Numbered from the stretch's first letter, positions 1-8,803 are shown. The stretch is 64,000 bases of DNA from Anaerobiospirillum sp. NML120448 (GCF_023050945.1 NZ_JALKIM010000010.1:1-64000), one strand, 5' to 3'. Program-made: numbers and translations. The notes: generated by a model not told the origin, from the sequence alone.

Positions 1-117
1 GTACAAACATATAAATTAGTTGTACCAAAATATAATTAACATTTTTGCAAAAATTCACGTTTATAATAGATTGTGATAAAATAATAATTAAATACTGCTG
101 TATTAATTAATTAATAA
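1..117. other. AT-rich left edge, no gene seen
   Basis: No open reading frame with a start and ribosome binding site is visible. The first 25 bases can fold on themselves (GTACAA against TTGTAC), but there is no further support for a function. Confidence 0.5.
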
Positions 118-321
118 CTTTCCCAATTCTTTGAACTATGTCCAAGCGCAATCTACTATAACTTATAGCTTATAAGACTTGATGAATCGGCATGTTTATT
201 ATCATGCATAGGGTACATAAGAGTTGCTCAAACATAGCTCAGTTATGGGGTCTTAAATGACGCTGTATTAATGCTATAAAACAAGCATTATGTCCCATTT
301 TAGTTCCGAGAACTGGGAAAG
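118..321. repeat. 204-bp repeat, copy A, with 13-bp inverted ends
   Basis: The element begins CTTTCCCAATTCT and ends AGAACTGGGAAAG, which are inverted copies with one mismatch. A second copy at 1885-2089 is about 85% identical by eye along its whole length. Both contain the same internal fold-back (GCATG...CATGC). Each copy lies just upstream of a secreted-protein gene. It could be a MITE or a shared regulatory leader. No clear target duplication is visible, so mobility is not proven. A fragment resembling the right end recurs at about 358-384. Confidence 0.7.
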
Positions 322-459
322 ATTTAATTAATGGCAGAATCAAGCATCCTATTCAATTTAGTTCCAAGAATTTGGAAAATTTTAGTTTAATAACTTATCA
401 AGTTATTTTCGCTCATCTTTATATTACGCGATGTACGTACCTATAATAATAACTGTATT
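322..459. other. Leader of the first secreted-protein gene
   Basis: AT-rich spacer between repeat copy A and the first gene. It contains a partial second copy of the repeat's right end (about 358-384). No strong Shine-Dalgarno sequence is seen before the ATG at 460. Confidence 0.4.
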
Positions 460-1647
460 ATGAAGAATATCCGTTTGTTTTTATTTTCTATAATATGTTG
501 GAATATAATCTTTAGTGGTTATACATTAGCAAATAACTCTGACTTAAGCTTTTATGAAACTAAATATGCTGGTATGGGTAAATACTCTGTAGAAGAGTTA
601 ATGACTTTTGATGACTCTGATGTAAGAAATAACACACGATTATTAAATTATGAAGAAGCACAAAAGTGCGATGACTATATTCAATATGCAAACATAAGAG
701 GGCTTGTTTTTCAACACTTGATCTCTTTTACAATTGTTCCTGAAAAAACATGTCCTGGTACTGTCGACTATGATTTTTTTTCAAAATCAGAATCATTGTA
801 TTCTTTTTTACCTGTAAAAAATGATTTTAAATTATGTGAAAATGCTAACTACCCAAGTAAATACTTCAATTTATTTACTACTAAATACTTTTCAGTTGAC
901 AGCGGATCACTTGATTTATTAAAAAAATACTTTAAACAATCTGACGATCTTATCGCTTATGAGCCTAACATTATCCTTGATAAATCAAAAGTAAAAGAAG
1001 CTCAAGAAATTTTGAATAAACTAGGATATAAAGCAGGAAATGCAGATGGCATTATGGGGCTAAAAACATCTAAGGCTATTGTTGCTTTCTCAAAGAGTGT
1101 TGATTTATTAGCAAACAAGATGGCATTTGCAGGAGCTAGTCGTGGGTTAATTAATGATCATGTTTTAAATGCTTTAAGACAGTGTATTGATCAACGTAAG
1201 AGTAATGTTGATGTATTAGCCCAAAAGAATGCTTTAGACGTAGCTAATCGTGAGTTAATTAATGATCGTATTTCAAATGTTTCAATAAAGTGTATTAATC
1301 CAAATAAGTGTTATATTGAAGTATCATCAAAAGAGAATGCTTCCGACGAAGATACTAGACGTGAATTAATTAATGAGCATGCTTTAGATGCTTTTTCAGC
1401 TTTAAATGCTTTAAATGATTTAAAACATTGCATTGATCAAAATAAGTGTTATGTTGAAGTATCATCAAAAGAGAATGCTTTAGACGTAGCTAGTCGTGAG
1501 TTAATTAATGATCGTATTTCAAATGCTTCAATAAATTGTATTAATCTAAATAAGTGTTATATTGATTTATCATCAAAAGAGAATTCTTCCGACGGAGATA
1601 ATAGTCAGGAGTTAATTAATAATGCTATTTTAAATCTTTTAAGATAG
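460..1647 (+). CDS. Secreted protein with peptidoglycan-binding-like domain and C-terminal repeats
   Basis: The product has an N-terminal signal peptide (hydrophobic residues 5-22, likely cleaved after TLA). A region of about 150 residues with several Cys follows, and then a segment at about 178-240 that fits the PG_binding_1 pattern (VKEAQEILNKLGY, then GIMGLKTSKAIVAF). The last 150 residues are imperfect repeats of a CIN-NKCYIEVSSKEN / RELINDRISN unit. The corresponding DNA at 1231-1341 recurs at 1480-1590. The gene is much more AT-rich than most of the window. It stops at a TAG that abuts an inserted inverted-repeat element, and repeat-like codons continue beyond that element at 1837-1869. 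The protein is probably exported and may touch the cell wall. Its true function is unknown. Confidence 0.75.
   Translation: MKNIRLFLFSIICWNIIFSGYTLANNSDLSFYETKYAGMGKYSVEELMTFDDSDVRNNTRLLNYEEAQKCDDYIQYANIRGLVFQHLISFTIVPEKTCPGTVDYDFFSKSESLYSFLPVKNDFKLCENANYPSKYFNLFTTKYFSVDSGSLDLLKKYFKQSDDLIAYEPNIILDKSKVKEAQEILNKLGYKAGNADGIMGLKTSKAIVAFSKSVDLLANKMAFAGASRGLINDHVLNALRQCIDQRKSNVDVLAQKNALDVANRELINDRISNVSIKCINPNKCYIEVSSKENASDEDTRRELINEHALDAFSALNALNDLKHCIDQNKCYVEVSSKENALDVASRELINDRISNASINCINLNKCYIDLSSKENSSDGDNSQELINNAILNLLR
1231..1590 (+). repeat. In-gene tandem repeat (about 249-bp period)
   Basis: The stretch 1231-1341 is nearly identical to 1480-1590, and a shorter related copy starts near 1441. 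The repeat encodes Cys-containing units of the form CIN(P/L)NKCYI. This points to unequal recombination that changes the length of the protein tail. Confidence 0.7.
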
Positions 1648-1833
1648 TCCTGAACTCTGCATACTAAAGTATGCCTCAAAGTAGATTTGCCTTATATATC
1701 GCATTTATCAAAAAATTGTAGAGGTTACCTAACAATAGGTTAACCTCTAGTCTTGCCCCTTGGAAACAAGATATATATGGGGTTTTATTCAAATTTGTTG
1801 TTTGAAGGTTACTTTAGTATGCAGAGCTCAGGA
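1648..1833. mobile_element. 186-bp MITE-like inverted-repeat element
   Basis: The ends are 24-bp inverted copies with one mismatch (TCCTGAACTCTGCATACT at 1648, matched in reverse up to 1833). The trinucleotide TAG flanks both sides (1645-1647 and 1834-1836), consistent with a 3-bp target duplication. An internal hairpin (TAGAGGTTACC against GGTTAACCTCTA) is present. There is no reading frame for a transposase, so it would move only in trans. Codons matching the upstream gene's repeat resume immediately after it. Confidence 0.7.
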
Positions 1834-1836
1834 TAG

Positions 1837-1869
1837 TGTATTGATCACAGTAACTGTTTTGAAAAATAA
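1837..1869 (+). pseudogene. Remnant 3' end of the secreted-protein gene
   Basis: Reading on from the target-site copy in the gene's frame gives CIDHSNCFEK and a stop. This mirrors the in-gene units such as CIDQRKSN and CIDQNKCYVE. The tail was therefore once continuous, or nearly so, with the gene ending at 1647, and the inserted element separates the two. Confidence 0.6.
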
Positions 1870-1884
1870 TTATTATATAATAAA

Positions 1885-2089
1885 CTTTCCCAATTCGTTT
1901 AACTATATCCAAGACGCAATCCACTATAACTTATAGCTTATAAGCCTTGATGAATCAGCATGTTTAGTATCATGCATGGGGTACATAATAGTTGCTTAGG
2001 CATAGTTCAATTATGGAATCTTAAATAATGCTGTCTTAATGCTATAAAACATGCATTGTGTCCCAGTTTAGTTCCAAGAACCAGGAAAG
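1885..2089. repeat. 205-bp repeat, copy B
   Basis: Second copy of the repeat found at 118-321, in the same orientation. It begins CTTTCCCAATTCG, ends AGAACCAGGAAAG, and keeps the internal GCATG...CATGC hairpin. It ends 45 bp upstream of the second secreted-protein gene. The proteins downstream of the two copies share little sequence, yet the repeats are well conserved. Confidence 0.7.
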
Positions 2090-2134
2090 TTTTAATATAA
2101 GTTTATTTTATATTTCTTAATTTATTTGCGTAAT

Positions 2135-2926
2135 ATGAACTTGAAAAAATTTTTAGCATTAGCTATATCGCTTCTTTCACTTATAGCTTATTTCAACTAT
2201 TCTTATGCTAAAACTGTAGAATATTTTCCTGGCTCAAATATTGACCCAAAACACTTAAGCGTAAACGAATTAAAATTATGTGGACAATATCATTTTCTTT
2301 TACAAACATCACAAGATATAGAAAATAACACAGGATTGCTTAGCGAAGAATTTTTAGAAACTAACAAGCAATTGCTAAAGTTGTCCAGTGATTATTTATC
2401 TAATCATTGTTTAGGAAATAGTTTTTTTAAAGAAGATTTAGATAATGTTAAACAATCTCTTTGGCCATCAGAAGCAGATACCCCATTAACATTCTATATT
2501 TTTAACTTTATTAAAAGTCACCTAAATTTTCCTCAATATAATGGAGTATCTTATAATTGCGTCAATAATTTATTTGAAAATAAATATTTTCTAGCTGATC
2601 CTTTTTTTAGTTCATTGCTTGGATTAACCATAACTAATAAATCGCTAATTGAAAGATCTAATTGGATACTCAAAGAGCTAGGTTTTAAATCAGATCTTGA
2701 TGACATATATTTACCTGATGAACAAGCTGTTTTAAAGTTTAAGCTACACTTGTACAAAAGTTTGCCATATTATCGAACAGACTCACCTCTGTATAACCTC
2801 GATGTTAAAACCGCAATAATATTACATCATTGCTTAAACCTTTTAGAAGAGAAATGTTTTATTGACAAACAACATTGGAGAGCTCTTAAAAATTCTAATA
2901 TCAAAGGTTTAAATACCGCCAAATGA
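2135..2926 (+). CDS. Secreted protein, divergent relative of the gene at 460
   Basis: I chose the ATG at 2135 over an upstream TTG because it gives a compact signal peptide (MNLKKFLALAISLLSLIAYF...SYA). The mature part of about 240 residues has several Cys. Its segment at about 173-235 (RSNWILKELGF, then AVLKFK and VKTAIILHHC) sits where the first gene has its PG_binding_1-like domain and looks like a degenerate version. Both proteins also share an NNT-LL motif near the start. The gene is AT-rich and accessory-looking. Its function is unknown and an extracytoplasmic location is likely. Confidence 0.65.
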   Translation: MNLKKFLALAISLLSLIAYFNYSYAKTVEYFPGSNIDPKHLSVNELKLCGQYHFLLQTSQDIENNTGLLSEEFLETNKQLLKLSSDYLSNHCLGNSFFKEDLDNVKQSLWPSEADTPLTFYIFNFIKSHLNFPQYNGVSYNCVNNLFENKYFLADPFFSSLLGLTITNKSLIERSNWILKELGFKSDLDDIYLPDEQAVLKFKLHLYKSLPYYRTDSPLYNLDVKTAIILHHCLNLLEEKCFIDKQHWRALKNSNIKGLNTAK

Positions 2927-3426
2927 TTAGTAGCTTCTAAGAAGCTACTTGCCATAAAACCTATCTTTCAAAATACAGTAGGTTAGTGCATTTCACATTA
3001 ATTATAAAAAGCAAAACTCGACAATAAAATGCTGTAAACTCAATTTTGTTGTTGAGTAATTGCTTATATTTAAGGTTGTTTGGCATCTTCTCTGGTCAAT
3101 TTTTTTATAGTTAAAGAAAACCGCATTACCCCGAGAAAACACCATTAAATAGCACTTATTTGTCTATTTTGTTGGCTGTTTTTTGTATTTTGCTAGTCCC
3201 TGTTTTCTATTAGCTGTCTACTCTCCCATAGCAGCAACATAAATCAAAGAGTAATATGTGCTTTTATACTTGGCAATCCCCCTCCATAAAGTGATCTACA
3301 AAATCATATGAGCTCTTTTAGAGATTTCCAAATTAATGGATAACTTAATACTGATAATAAATAGCTAAAACACCTTGTTCTGATAGCTAAACTTTATAAA
3401 AGTACTTGGCAAGTTTTCCTGTAGAT
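2927..3426. other. Spacer without a gene
   Basis: Downstream flank of the AT-rich patch. A small fold-back follows the stop codon (TAGCTTCTAAGAAGCTA). No other feature is recognised before the MITE-like element at 3427. Confidence 0.5.
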
Positions 3427-3569
3427 CAGACATAGGGGAGACAATCAAATATTTACGTTAAATAGCAGCTTTGCTAGCCTTTTGGAGGTCATTTATAGAG
3501 AATTGTGGCTGCTCAACCACTAAAGCTACGAACATTTTGATAAATAACCAATTGTCTCCCCTATGTCTG
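3427..3569. mobile_element. 143-bp MITE-like element, copy 1
   Basis: Perfect 19-bp terminal inverted repeats (CAGACATAGGGGAGACAAT) occupy 3427-3445 and 3551-3569. They are flanked on both sides by the 6-bp direct repeat GTAGAT (3421-3426 and 3570-3575). A second copy of the same length lies at 5067-5208 in the opposite orientation. The element has no coding capacity. The intact target duplication suggests recent movement by a transposase encoded elsewhere. Confidence 0.85.
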
Positions 3570-3575
3570 GTAGAT

Positions 3576-4018
3576 CCCACAATATTTTTAGAGGAAGCTA
3601 CCTTCTAAAGTGCTATCCGCATATGGCGCCACAACTACTTCTATCCCTATGTGGCTATCTACAAGCTTTTAGATTACGGCCAATCATTACTATAAATTCA
3701 TGCCTCTATTGCCTAACTATGTTTGCCAGCATACCTATTTAAGCTGATGGAAGGCTAACCTAATCATTGAAAAAACTAGATAGAATAAGGCTTGTCCATG
3801 CGCCCCTGAAATAATTTTGCTATTACAGTACTAGCAACTTGATACTAATAAATCTAAAACTCCCAAAACTATATTAAAAGGCCTAGCCTATAGTCATTGC
3901 CTATAAGCCTAACCTAAGAGCATTGAGCTACCTCAAATACCTAGGTCAAATATTTTAGTCCAGGTTGAGAGCATGCTAAAATAGTGCTCTTATGTGTATT
4001 GTCTATAGGATAGTTTAA
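3576..4018. other. Upstream region of the membrane-anchored protein gene
   Basis: No gene or clear fold was recognised. The last 20 bases contain a weak ribosome binding site (TAGGAT) before the ATG at 4019. Confidence 0.4.
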
Positions 4019-4957
4019 ATGGATTTCAAGCCAATTCCTCCAGATGGAAAAGTTCATGACTTGCGTAATGCTCAAAAACCAAAAACTGAGCAAGAGATTA
4101 AAGATGAAAAGCAGGCTAAGAATGATAAGGTTAGACGCAATCTTCGCATTGTAGCCTTAGTATTGGCTTGTTATTACTTTGCTAGTGCTGGTTATTCTTG
4201 GTATCAAGAGTCTCAACATGAGCAAAATGCTACTACCGCTACCAACCTACAAAATCCATTAAAAGATCCTGTACTCTTTAGACAGACTTTTAATACCTTA
4301 ATTAATGAGCAAGACACTTCTTTGCCAACTGCTAATGCCAATGATACTCCTGAGGGTTTTGTGGCTGTGCTCTCTACCTCAGTAGAAATGCAAGGTATGG
4401 CTAAGCCTAACTCCAAAGAGTTACAAAGTGTACAAATTCAAACTCGCTATCCTGATGCTTTCCCACCTGAGAGCTTAAAGGCCTTTAAGACCTTTATCTT
4501 AGCTAACGAACGTCTTTACAATAGTGAAGCTGATATGGCTTTGGTAGATGAAGTGCTTAACAACTTAGGCATTATTCCTAAGTTTGATGCCAATGAGGAT
4601 AATAAGGTCTTTGCCCCTACCACAGTACAAACTGATGGCTACCAATATCAAACTACCTTTACCTCAGGCCCTATCGATGAGCTAACCTTGGTGGTAACTC
4701 CACGCATTAACCTCTCATCCTTTACCAAGGACGATGCAACTGCAAGCCAGTCTGAGCAAGCCCCAGCTACCAACAGCCAGGCAGCAACCCAGGCTGCACC
4801 ACAGGCTAATAGCCAAGAGCAATCAGCCTTAAACGCTGTGGCAGAGCAAGACACCACCCAAGAGCAACAAGCTACCATCGATGCTCAGCAAAACTCCGAG
4901 CTTCAAAAAGAGCTAGAGCAAAACTCCCCAGTAGAGTCTGATGTTCCAGTGCTCTAA
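4019..4957 (+). CDS. Single-span membrane-anchored protein of unknown function
   Basis: This 312-residue protein starts with a charged, Lys-rich cytoplasmic stretch (residues 1-42), followed by one hydrophobic span (about 43-62, IVALVLACYYFASAGYSW). The remaining 250 residues would be periplasmic. Residues 70-235 look like a folded domain and contain GFVAVLSTSVEMQG and GYQYQTTFTSG. The last 70 residues are Gln/Ala/Ser-rich low complexity. No family is recognised. It stands alone in the same orientation as its terminator-like hairpin at 5214, from which it is separated by a MITE-like insertion. Confidence 0.7.
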   Translation: MDFKPIPPDGKVHDLRNAQKPKTEQEIKDEKQAKNDKVRRNLRIVALVLACYYFASAGYSWYQESQHEQNATTATNLQNPLKDPVLFRQTFNTLINEQDTSLPTANANDTPEGFVAVLSTSVEMQGMAKPNSKELQSVQIQTRYPDAFPPESLKAFKTFILANERLYNSEADMALVDEVLNNLGIIPKFDANEDNKVFAPTTVQTDGYQYQTTFTSGPIDELTLVVTPRINLSSFTKDDATASQSEQAPATNSQAATQAAPQANSQEQSALNAVAEQDTTQEQQATIDAQQNSELQKELEQNSPVESDVPVL

Positions 4958-5066
4958 TGAGCTAAGAGCCAAGAGCCAAGAGCCAAGCTCAACTAAGATA
5001 CCTGCTTAGCTTTTTACAAGATAGCTCCCATAGAAATATCAACGAGCTATCTTAACTACCAAATTA

Positions 5067-5208
5067 CAGACATATGGAAGACAGTTGGTTATTTATCAAA
5101 ATTTGCTTAGATTTTGCGTTGGGGAGGTAATAAATTCGTATAAATGCCCCTCAACATACAGCAAAACTGTTAGTTTAACGTAAATACTTGAATGTCTCCC
5201 CTATGTCA
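5067..5208. mobile_element. 143-bp MITE-like element, copy 2 (inverted)
   Basis: The reverse complement aligns with the element at 3427-3569 end to end, including GATAAATAACCAA and TATTTACGTTAAA inside the ends. The left end reads CAGACATATGGAAGACAGT and the right end CTCCCCTATGTC, so the inverted repeats have drifted. The 6-bp direct repeat AAATTA flanks it (5061-5066 and 5209-5214). It lies between the stop codon of the gene at 4019 and that gene's apparent terminator. Confidence 0.8.
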
Positions 5209-5213
5209 AAATT

Positions 5214-5253
5214 AAAGGAATAGCCCCAATCTTATTAGAGCTATTCCTTTTTT
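5214..5253 (+). terminator. Rho-independent terminator
   Basis: An AAGGAATAG stem pairs with CTATTCCTT and is followed by a run of T. It probably belonged to the gene ending at 4957 before the MITE-like element landed between them. Confidence 0.65.
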
Positions 5254-6094
5254 CTTGCCTGCCATCTTGCCATAGCCTACCCATCTTTTTTAGCAGCAAA
5301 ATTCTCTTGCAGCTCTGATAGCAGGTGTGATGCTGTAAATTTCTTGGCACTCTAGATCTAATATGCACTATTTGGACTAAAGCAACTTGATGAGAGCAAC
5401 CCTACTTAATTTTCAAGTTCTTTAAATCTAAATAGCCTCAGTCTCAGGATAAATCTAAGACTAAGGCTAGTGTAGGCAATAATATCAGCACCTACACATA
5501 CAACTACAACTCAAACTACAAATACAAGCCTAAATTGGAGGTAAACTTAAACAAAGCATTAATTGCAAGTAAAAGCCTTATGGCTTGAATAAATATGATT
5601 TGGCCTTATTACTCTATACAAGAGTACCCTATCAAGTCATACCTAAATTTGCTGAAAATTACCCCTTATTGACACAAATCCGATATATATCATGATTGTT
5701 GTTTTTTTCGAAAGGGATATTTATCACTTAATCGAAAATGCTCTTTGTGCTCTTAAAGCTGATTTACAAGGGAAATTTTGCAAGTTAAGGGATATTTTTC
5801 ACTAAGTTCAGGTCATACCCCTGCTGCAATTAAAAGTCTTTTAGGATCTAGGGTCTCCTAACTAATCTTTCCTTTAACCAAGGTAATCACTCACTAAAAC
5901 ACTTTGCTCTGATAGCTAACCTTGTTTTCACAGTACTTTGATTATATCTTTAGCCTTAAAGCACTTGGTAAAACAGGTATTTAATTAGGATGGCCAAGCT
6001 AAGCTAAGCTAAGCTAAACCAGGCCAAACCAAGTCAGGCCCAGACCAGGCCAAACCCAGCCAAGCTAAACAGTACCAAAGGATTTATGGAAATT
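5254..6094. other. Spacer containing an inverted-repeat element
   Basis: No gene is seen. It holds the 5641-5813 inverted-repeat structure and a drifting repeat at about 5999-6070 built from GCTAA, GCCAA and CCAGG words. Confidence 0.5.
5641..5813. repeat. 173-bp imperfect inverted-repeat element
   Basis: A 28-bp arm at 5641-5668 matches the reverse complement of 5786-5813 at about 22 positions. The shared core is TGAAAA...CCCTTA. A third partial copy of the motif (AAGGGATATTTATCACTTA) sits inside at 5711-5729. There is no reading frame. It may be an old MITE or the paired ends of a deleted insertion sequence. Confidence 0.45.
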
Positions 6095-6874
6095 TTAGAA
6101 GCTTAAAGACTCTCCATCTTCTGGGATAATAAAGTTTGCTATTTGTCTCTTAGTTAACAAGCCTCTCATCTCATACCTACTTATAGAGGCATGAGCAACT
6201 GTGTCCATATGAGAAATAATAAGATGAGCCTCAGGTAAGGTTGCAGCAACACAAGCTACATCTTCATCGTTCATAATTAGCCTACCAAAGCCCTCAAGTT
6301 CGGCTGCACATGCATTTAGCAGTACAACCTCAGGATTATGTTTACGTAGTGCCTCTTGCAACTGTGGATACCAAACAGTATCACCACAAGCCATAAACTT
6401 AGGCTCTTGATAGGACTCAAGACAAAAGCCACTAGCTTGACCACAAGCCTCAATTGTTCCATGACGACATGGGGTTTTAGTAATAGTAATACCCTCAAAG
6501 TCAGTGCCTTGTGCTGACAAAACTCTAACATCCTTAAACTGATTTTGACTAAGAATGCTAGCATCTTCATCGTTTTGTACAAAAACAGGAAGATCGTGAG
6601 GTAAGCAATCACCTATATGACCATTAGGCATCATATCTACATGATCAGGGTGTATATGGGTAATAATAATGGCATCAACATCACGTAAAATATCTTCAAC
6701 ACTCATAGGCAAAGGAGCAATAGGCATAGGAATATTAGCCTTCATCTTATCTTGCAACTTAAATACATTAGGTACCATCTGTGCAATAGAGCCTAAAGCA
6801 TATTGAGGAGCTAACCATGGGTCTATTAGTATAGTCTTATTCTGATAGACTATTTTTACAGTAGCATTTCTAAT
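6095..6874 (-). pseudogene. Metallo-beta-lactamase-fold hydrolase, main part, interrupted by IS
   Basis: The frame carries the MBL motif THIHPDHVD, followed by an ACGDTVWYP segment and ISHMDTVAHASISR, typical of UlaG/UPF0173-like zinc hydrolases. Coding sequence continues upstream of the internal ATG at 6778 to the insertion boundary at 6874 (IRNATVKIVYQN...DPWLAPQY). The first five codons lie beyond the insertion sequence at 8804-8818. Rejoining across the 7-bp target duplication restores a protein of about 264 residues. A shortened product could start at 6778 but would lack the first strands of the fold. The substrate is not predictable. Confidence 0.8.
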
Positions 6875-6890
6875 CCTACTTCCCTGAAAA

Positions 6891-6991
6891 TATTGTACGG
6901 TATCATGATTTAATCATAAATACCCCTTATTTTTCCTATATTTTGCCTAAAATATGATACCGTACAATTCACTAAATATTGTACGGTATCA
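6891..6991. repeat. Three ATTGTACGGTATCA motifs at the IS left end
   Basis: The terminal repeat's inner sequence ATTGTACGGTATCA occurs at about 6892-6905 and again at 6978-6991. It is inverted at 6955-6968. The last copy ends just before the likely transposase start. Such sites could bind transposase and repress its own promoter. That role is inferred. Confidence 0.6.
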
Positions 6992-6996
6992 CGATT

Positions 6997-8751
6997 ATGA
7001 TATATACAGACATAACTTTTCCTATCCCAGACTCTAAAACATATGAGCTGCGTCTGTTAAGAAGTGGAACTGAACCTTACTTATACTTCCGTAACGGAAG
7101 TAAAAGGGTTAATGGTAAGCTTGTACATGATCGCATCCTTATAGGTAAGATAGCCACAAATATTGACAGTGATCAGCCTCATTTCAACCCTAATGATAAC
7201 TACTTTAAGCTTAAAAACATTCCTATTCCTTCATCAGAAGTAAGTAGGACTGCTAAAAGAGGACGTAAGCCAAAGCAAATTAGTAATGGCTTTTCTCAAG
7301 CTAACCATTGTGTCGATAAAACAAAAAGCATAATGTCATCCCAGTCCAATAATGAAAGCGACTCTTTGCATTTAGAGGATGGTAAAGGTCATATTCTTAC
7401 AACCAGTCTAGTTGCAAAAGAGATTGGACTTACTGACATCCTAAAAGGTTGTATGAGCTCTAAGTTGTTTAACGATACTATGTCTTCCGCTGCGTTCTTG
7501 TCTTTAGGAGCTCCAGGAGGACTTAGTAACATTGACGACTTTACCTCATTAGGTGCTGCACTTGGATTTCATCAAATGTCAACCCAAGACCTAAGCGTGC
7601 TATACAAAGATCTTGACAGTTTTTGTAAGGACGATTTCTTTAGACAATGGATTGCATTGCATGGCAGTAATAGTGTCTGTTATGACATTACCTCCATTTC
7701 AAGCTACTCAAGCGATATTGAGTTGGTGGAAATGGGGTATAACCGAGATCATGAGCCTCTTCAACAGGTAAACCTTGGGTTGATTTGTGCCATGCAATCT
7801 AAGATTCCCTTGTTTTACGCCGAGTACAGCGGCAGCATAAATGACTTTTCAAACTTCCCTAATGTGCTCTCTAGGGCTAGGTTACTAGGATTGGGCGCAA
7901 CAACTGAGATGACTCTTGTTATGGATGGAGGGTTTGCCAACCTTAAAACACTATCCTTACTAGAACTAGCAGAGATGCCTTATATTTTAGGAATGCCTCT
8001 TAGCAAATTTCCAAAAATCAAAGCTCAAACACAGAGCGTGTTTAGAAACTGCTATTACTCACTTCAGTTTTTTGAGCTTCATGGCGATTTAATCAGATAC
8101 CATGAGATTCCATATGATATCAATGGCAAACAAGAGCGATTAATTATGTATAGGTCAGATGACTCATACAGTAAGCAAAGCAAGTCACTACTATGCCATA
8201 TTGCTCAGTTACGTGAAGAGCTAAGTACTAAAAAGAACCCACCTGTTAGCAACATGCGTAGGTATTCTCAGTTCTTTCACATAAACGTTGAAAAGGACAA
8301 CTCCTTTACCTTTACTGATAACGTTGAAGCTCAGGCCGCTGCCTTGTCTCTTTGTGGTTGTTTTGCAATTCTATCATCCAGAAAAGACATGAGTGTGAAA
8401 GCTATTCTTGAAGAGTATCGATCAAAAGACTGTGTGGAAAAGTCCTTTGGTATAGTTAAAAACGATATTCTTCATGAGCGTTTCCGAGTAAAGAGTTCAT
8501 CAACACTTAGAGGCAAGATGTTCCTAGTATTCATAGCACTGGTTATAAGAGTTCGATTAGAGCAACTCTTAAGACCTGTTCTTACTAGAAATAAGATAGG
8601 AATCGATAGTGCAATAGAACGCTTAAAATCAATTTCCTTCATAAGACAAGGAGATAAGTGGTTTACTCATAATGCCTTAACCAAAATTCAAAAAGAAATC
8701 TTATATGCTCTTGGTGCTAAGTTGGATATGTTGGTGTCTAATTGGGTATAG
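6997..8751 (+). CDS. IS1634-family DDE transposase
   Basis: The N-terminus (YELRLLRSGTEPYLYF, then GSKRVNGKLVHDRILIGKI) is typical of IS1634-like transposases. Candidate catalytic residues are the Asp in CYDITSISS, the Asp in LVMDGGF and the Glu in DCVEKSFGIVK. At about 584 residues its length fits the family. I chose the ATG at 6997 because the upstream TTG lies inside a repeat of the inverted-end motif. The gene fills the element and appears intact. Confidence 0.88.
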   Translation: MIYTDITFPIPDSKTYELRLLRSGTEPYLYFRNGSKRVNGKLVHDRILIGKIATNIDSDQPHFNPNDNYFKLKNIPIPSSEVSRTAKRGRKPKQISNGFSQANHCVDKTKSIMSSQSNNESDSLHLEDGKGHILTTSLVAKEIGLTDILKGCMSSKLFNDTMSSAAFLSLGAPGGLSNIDDFTSLGAALGFHQMSTQDLSVLYKDLDSFCKDDFFRQWIALHGSNSVCYDITSISSYSSDIELVEMGYNRDHEPLQQVNLGLICAMQSKIPLFYAEYSGSINDFSNFPNVLSRARLLGLGATTEMTLVMDGGFANLKTLSLLELAEMPYILGMPLSKFPKIKAQTQSVFRNCYYSLQFFELHGDLIRYHEIPYDINGKQERLIMYRSDDSYSKQSKSLLCHIAQLREELSTKKNPPVSNMRRYSQFFHINVEKDNSFTFTDNVEAQAAALSLCGCFAILSSRKDMSVKAILEEYRSKDCVEKSFGIVKNDILHERFRVKSSSTLRGKMFLVFIALVIRVRLEQLLRPVLTRNKIGIDSAIERLKSISFIRQGDKWFTHNALTKIQKEILYALGAKLDMLVSNWV

Positions 8752-8803
8752 TTTGCACTGCTTACTGATACCGTACAATATTTTCAGGGAAGTAGGTTCT
8801 AAT

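Larger units (their letters stand above)
6875..8796 (+). mobile_element. Complete IS1634-like insertion sequence
   Basis: This is a 1,922-bp element with perfect 31-bp terminal inverted repeats (CCTACTTCCCTGAAAATATT at 6875, reverse copy ending 8796). It is flanked by the 7-bp direct repeat TTCTAAT (6868-6874 and 8797-8803). It carries one transposase gene. Removing the element and one target copy restores an open hydrolase gene on the minus strand, so the insertion is recent enough for both halves to remain intact. Confidence 0.92.
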
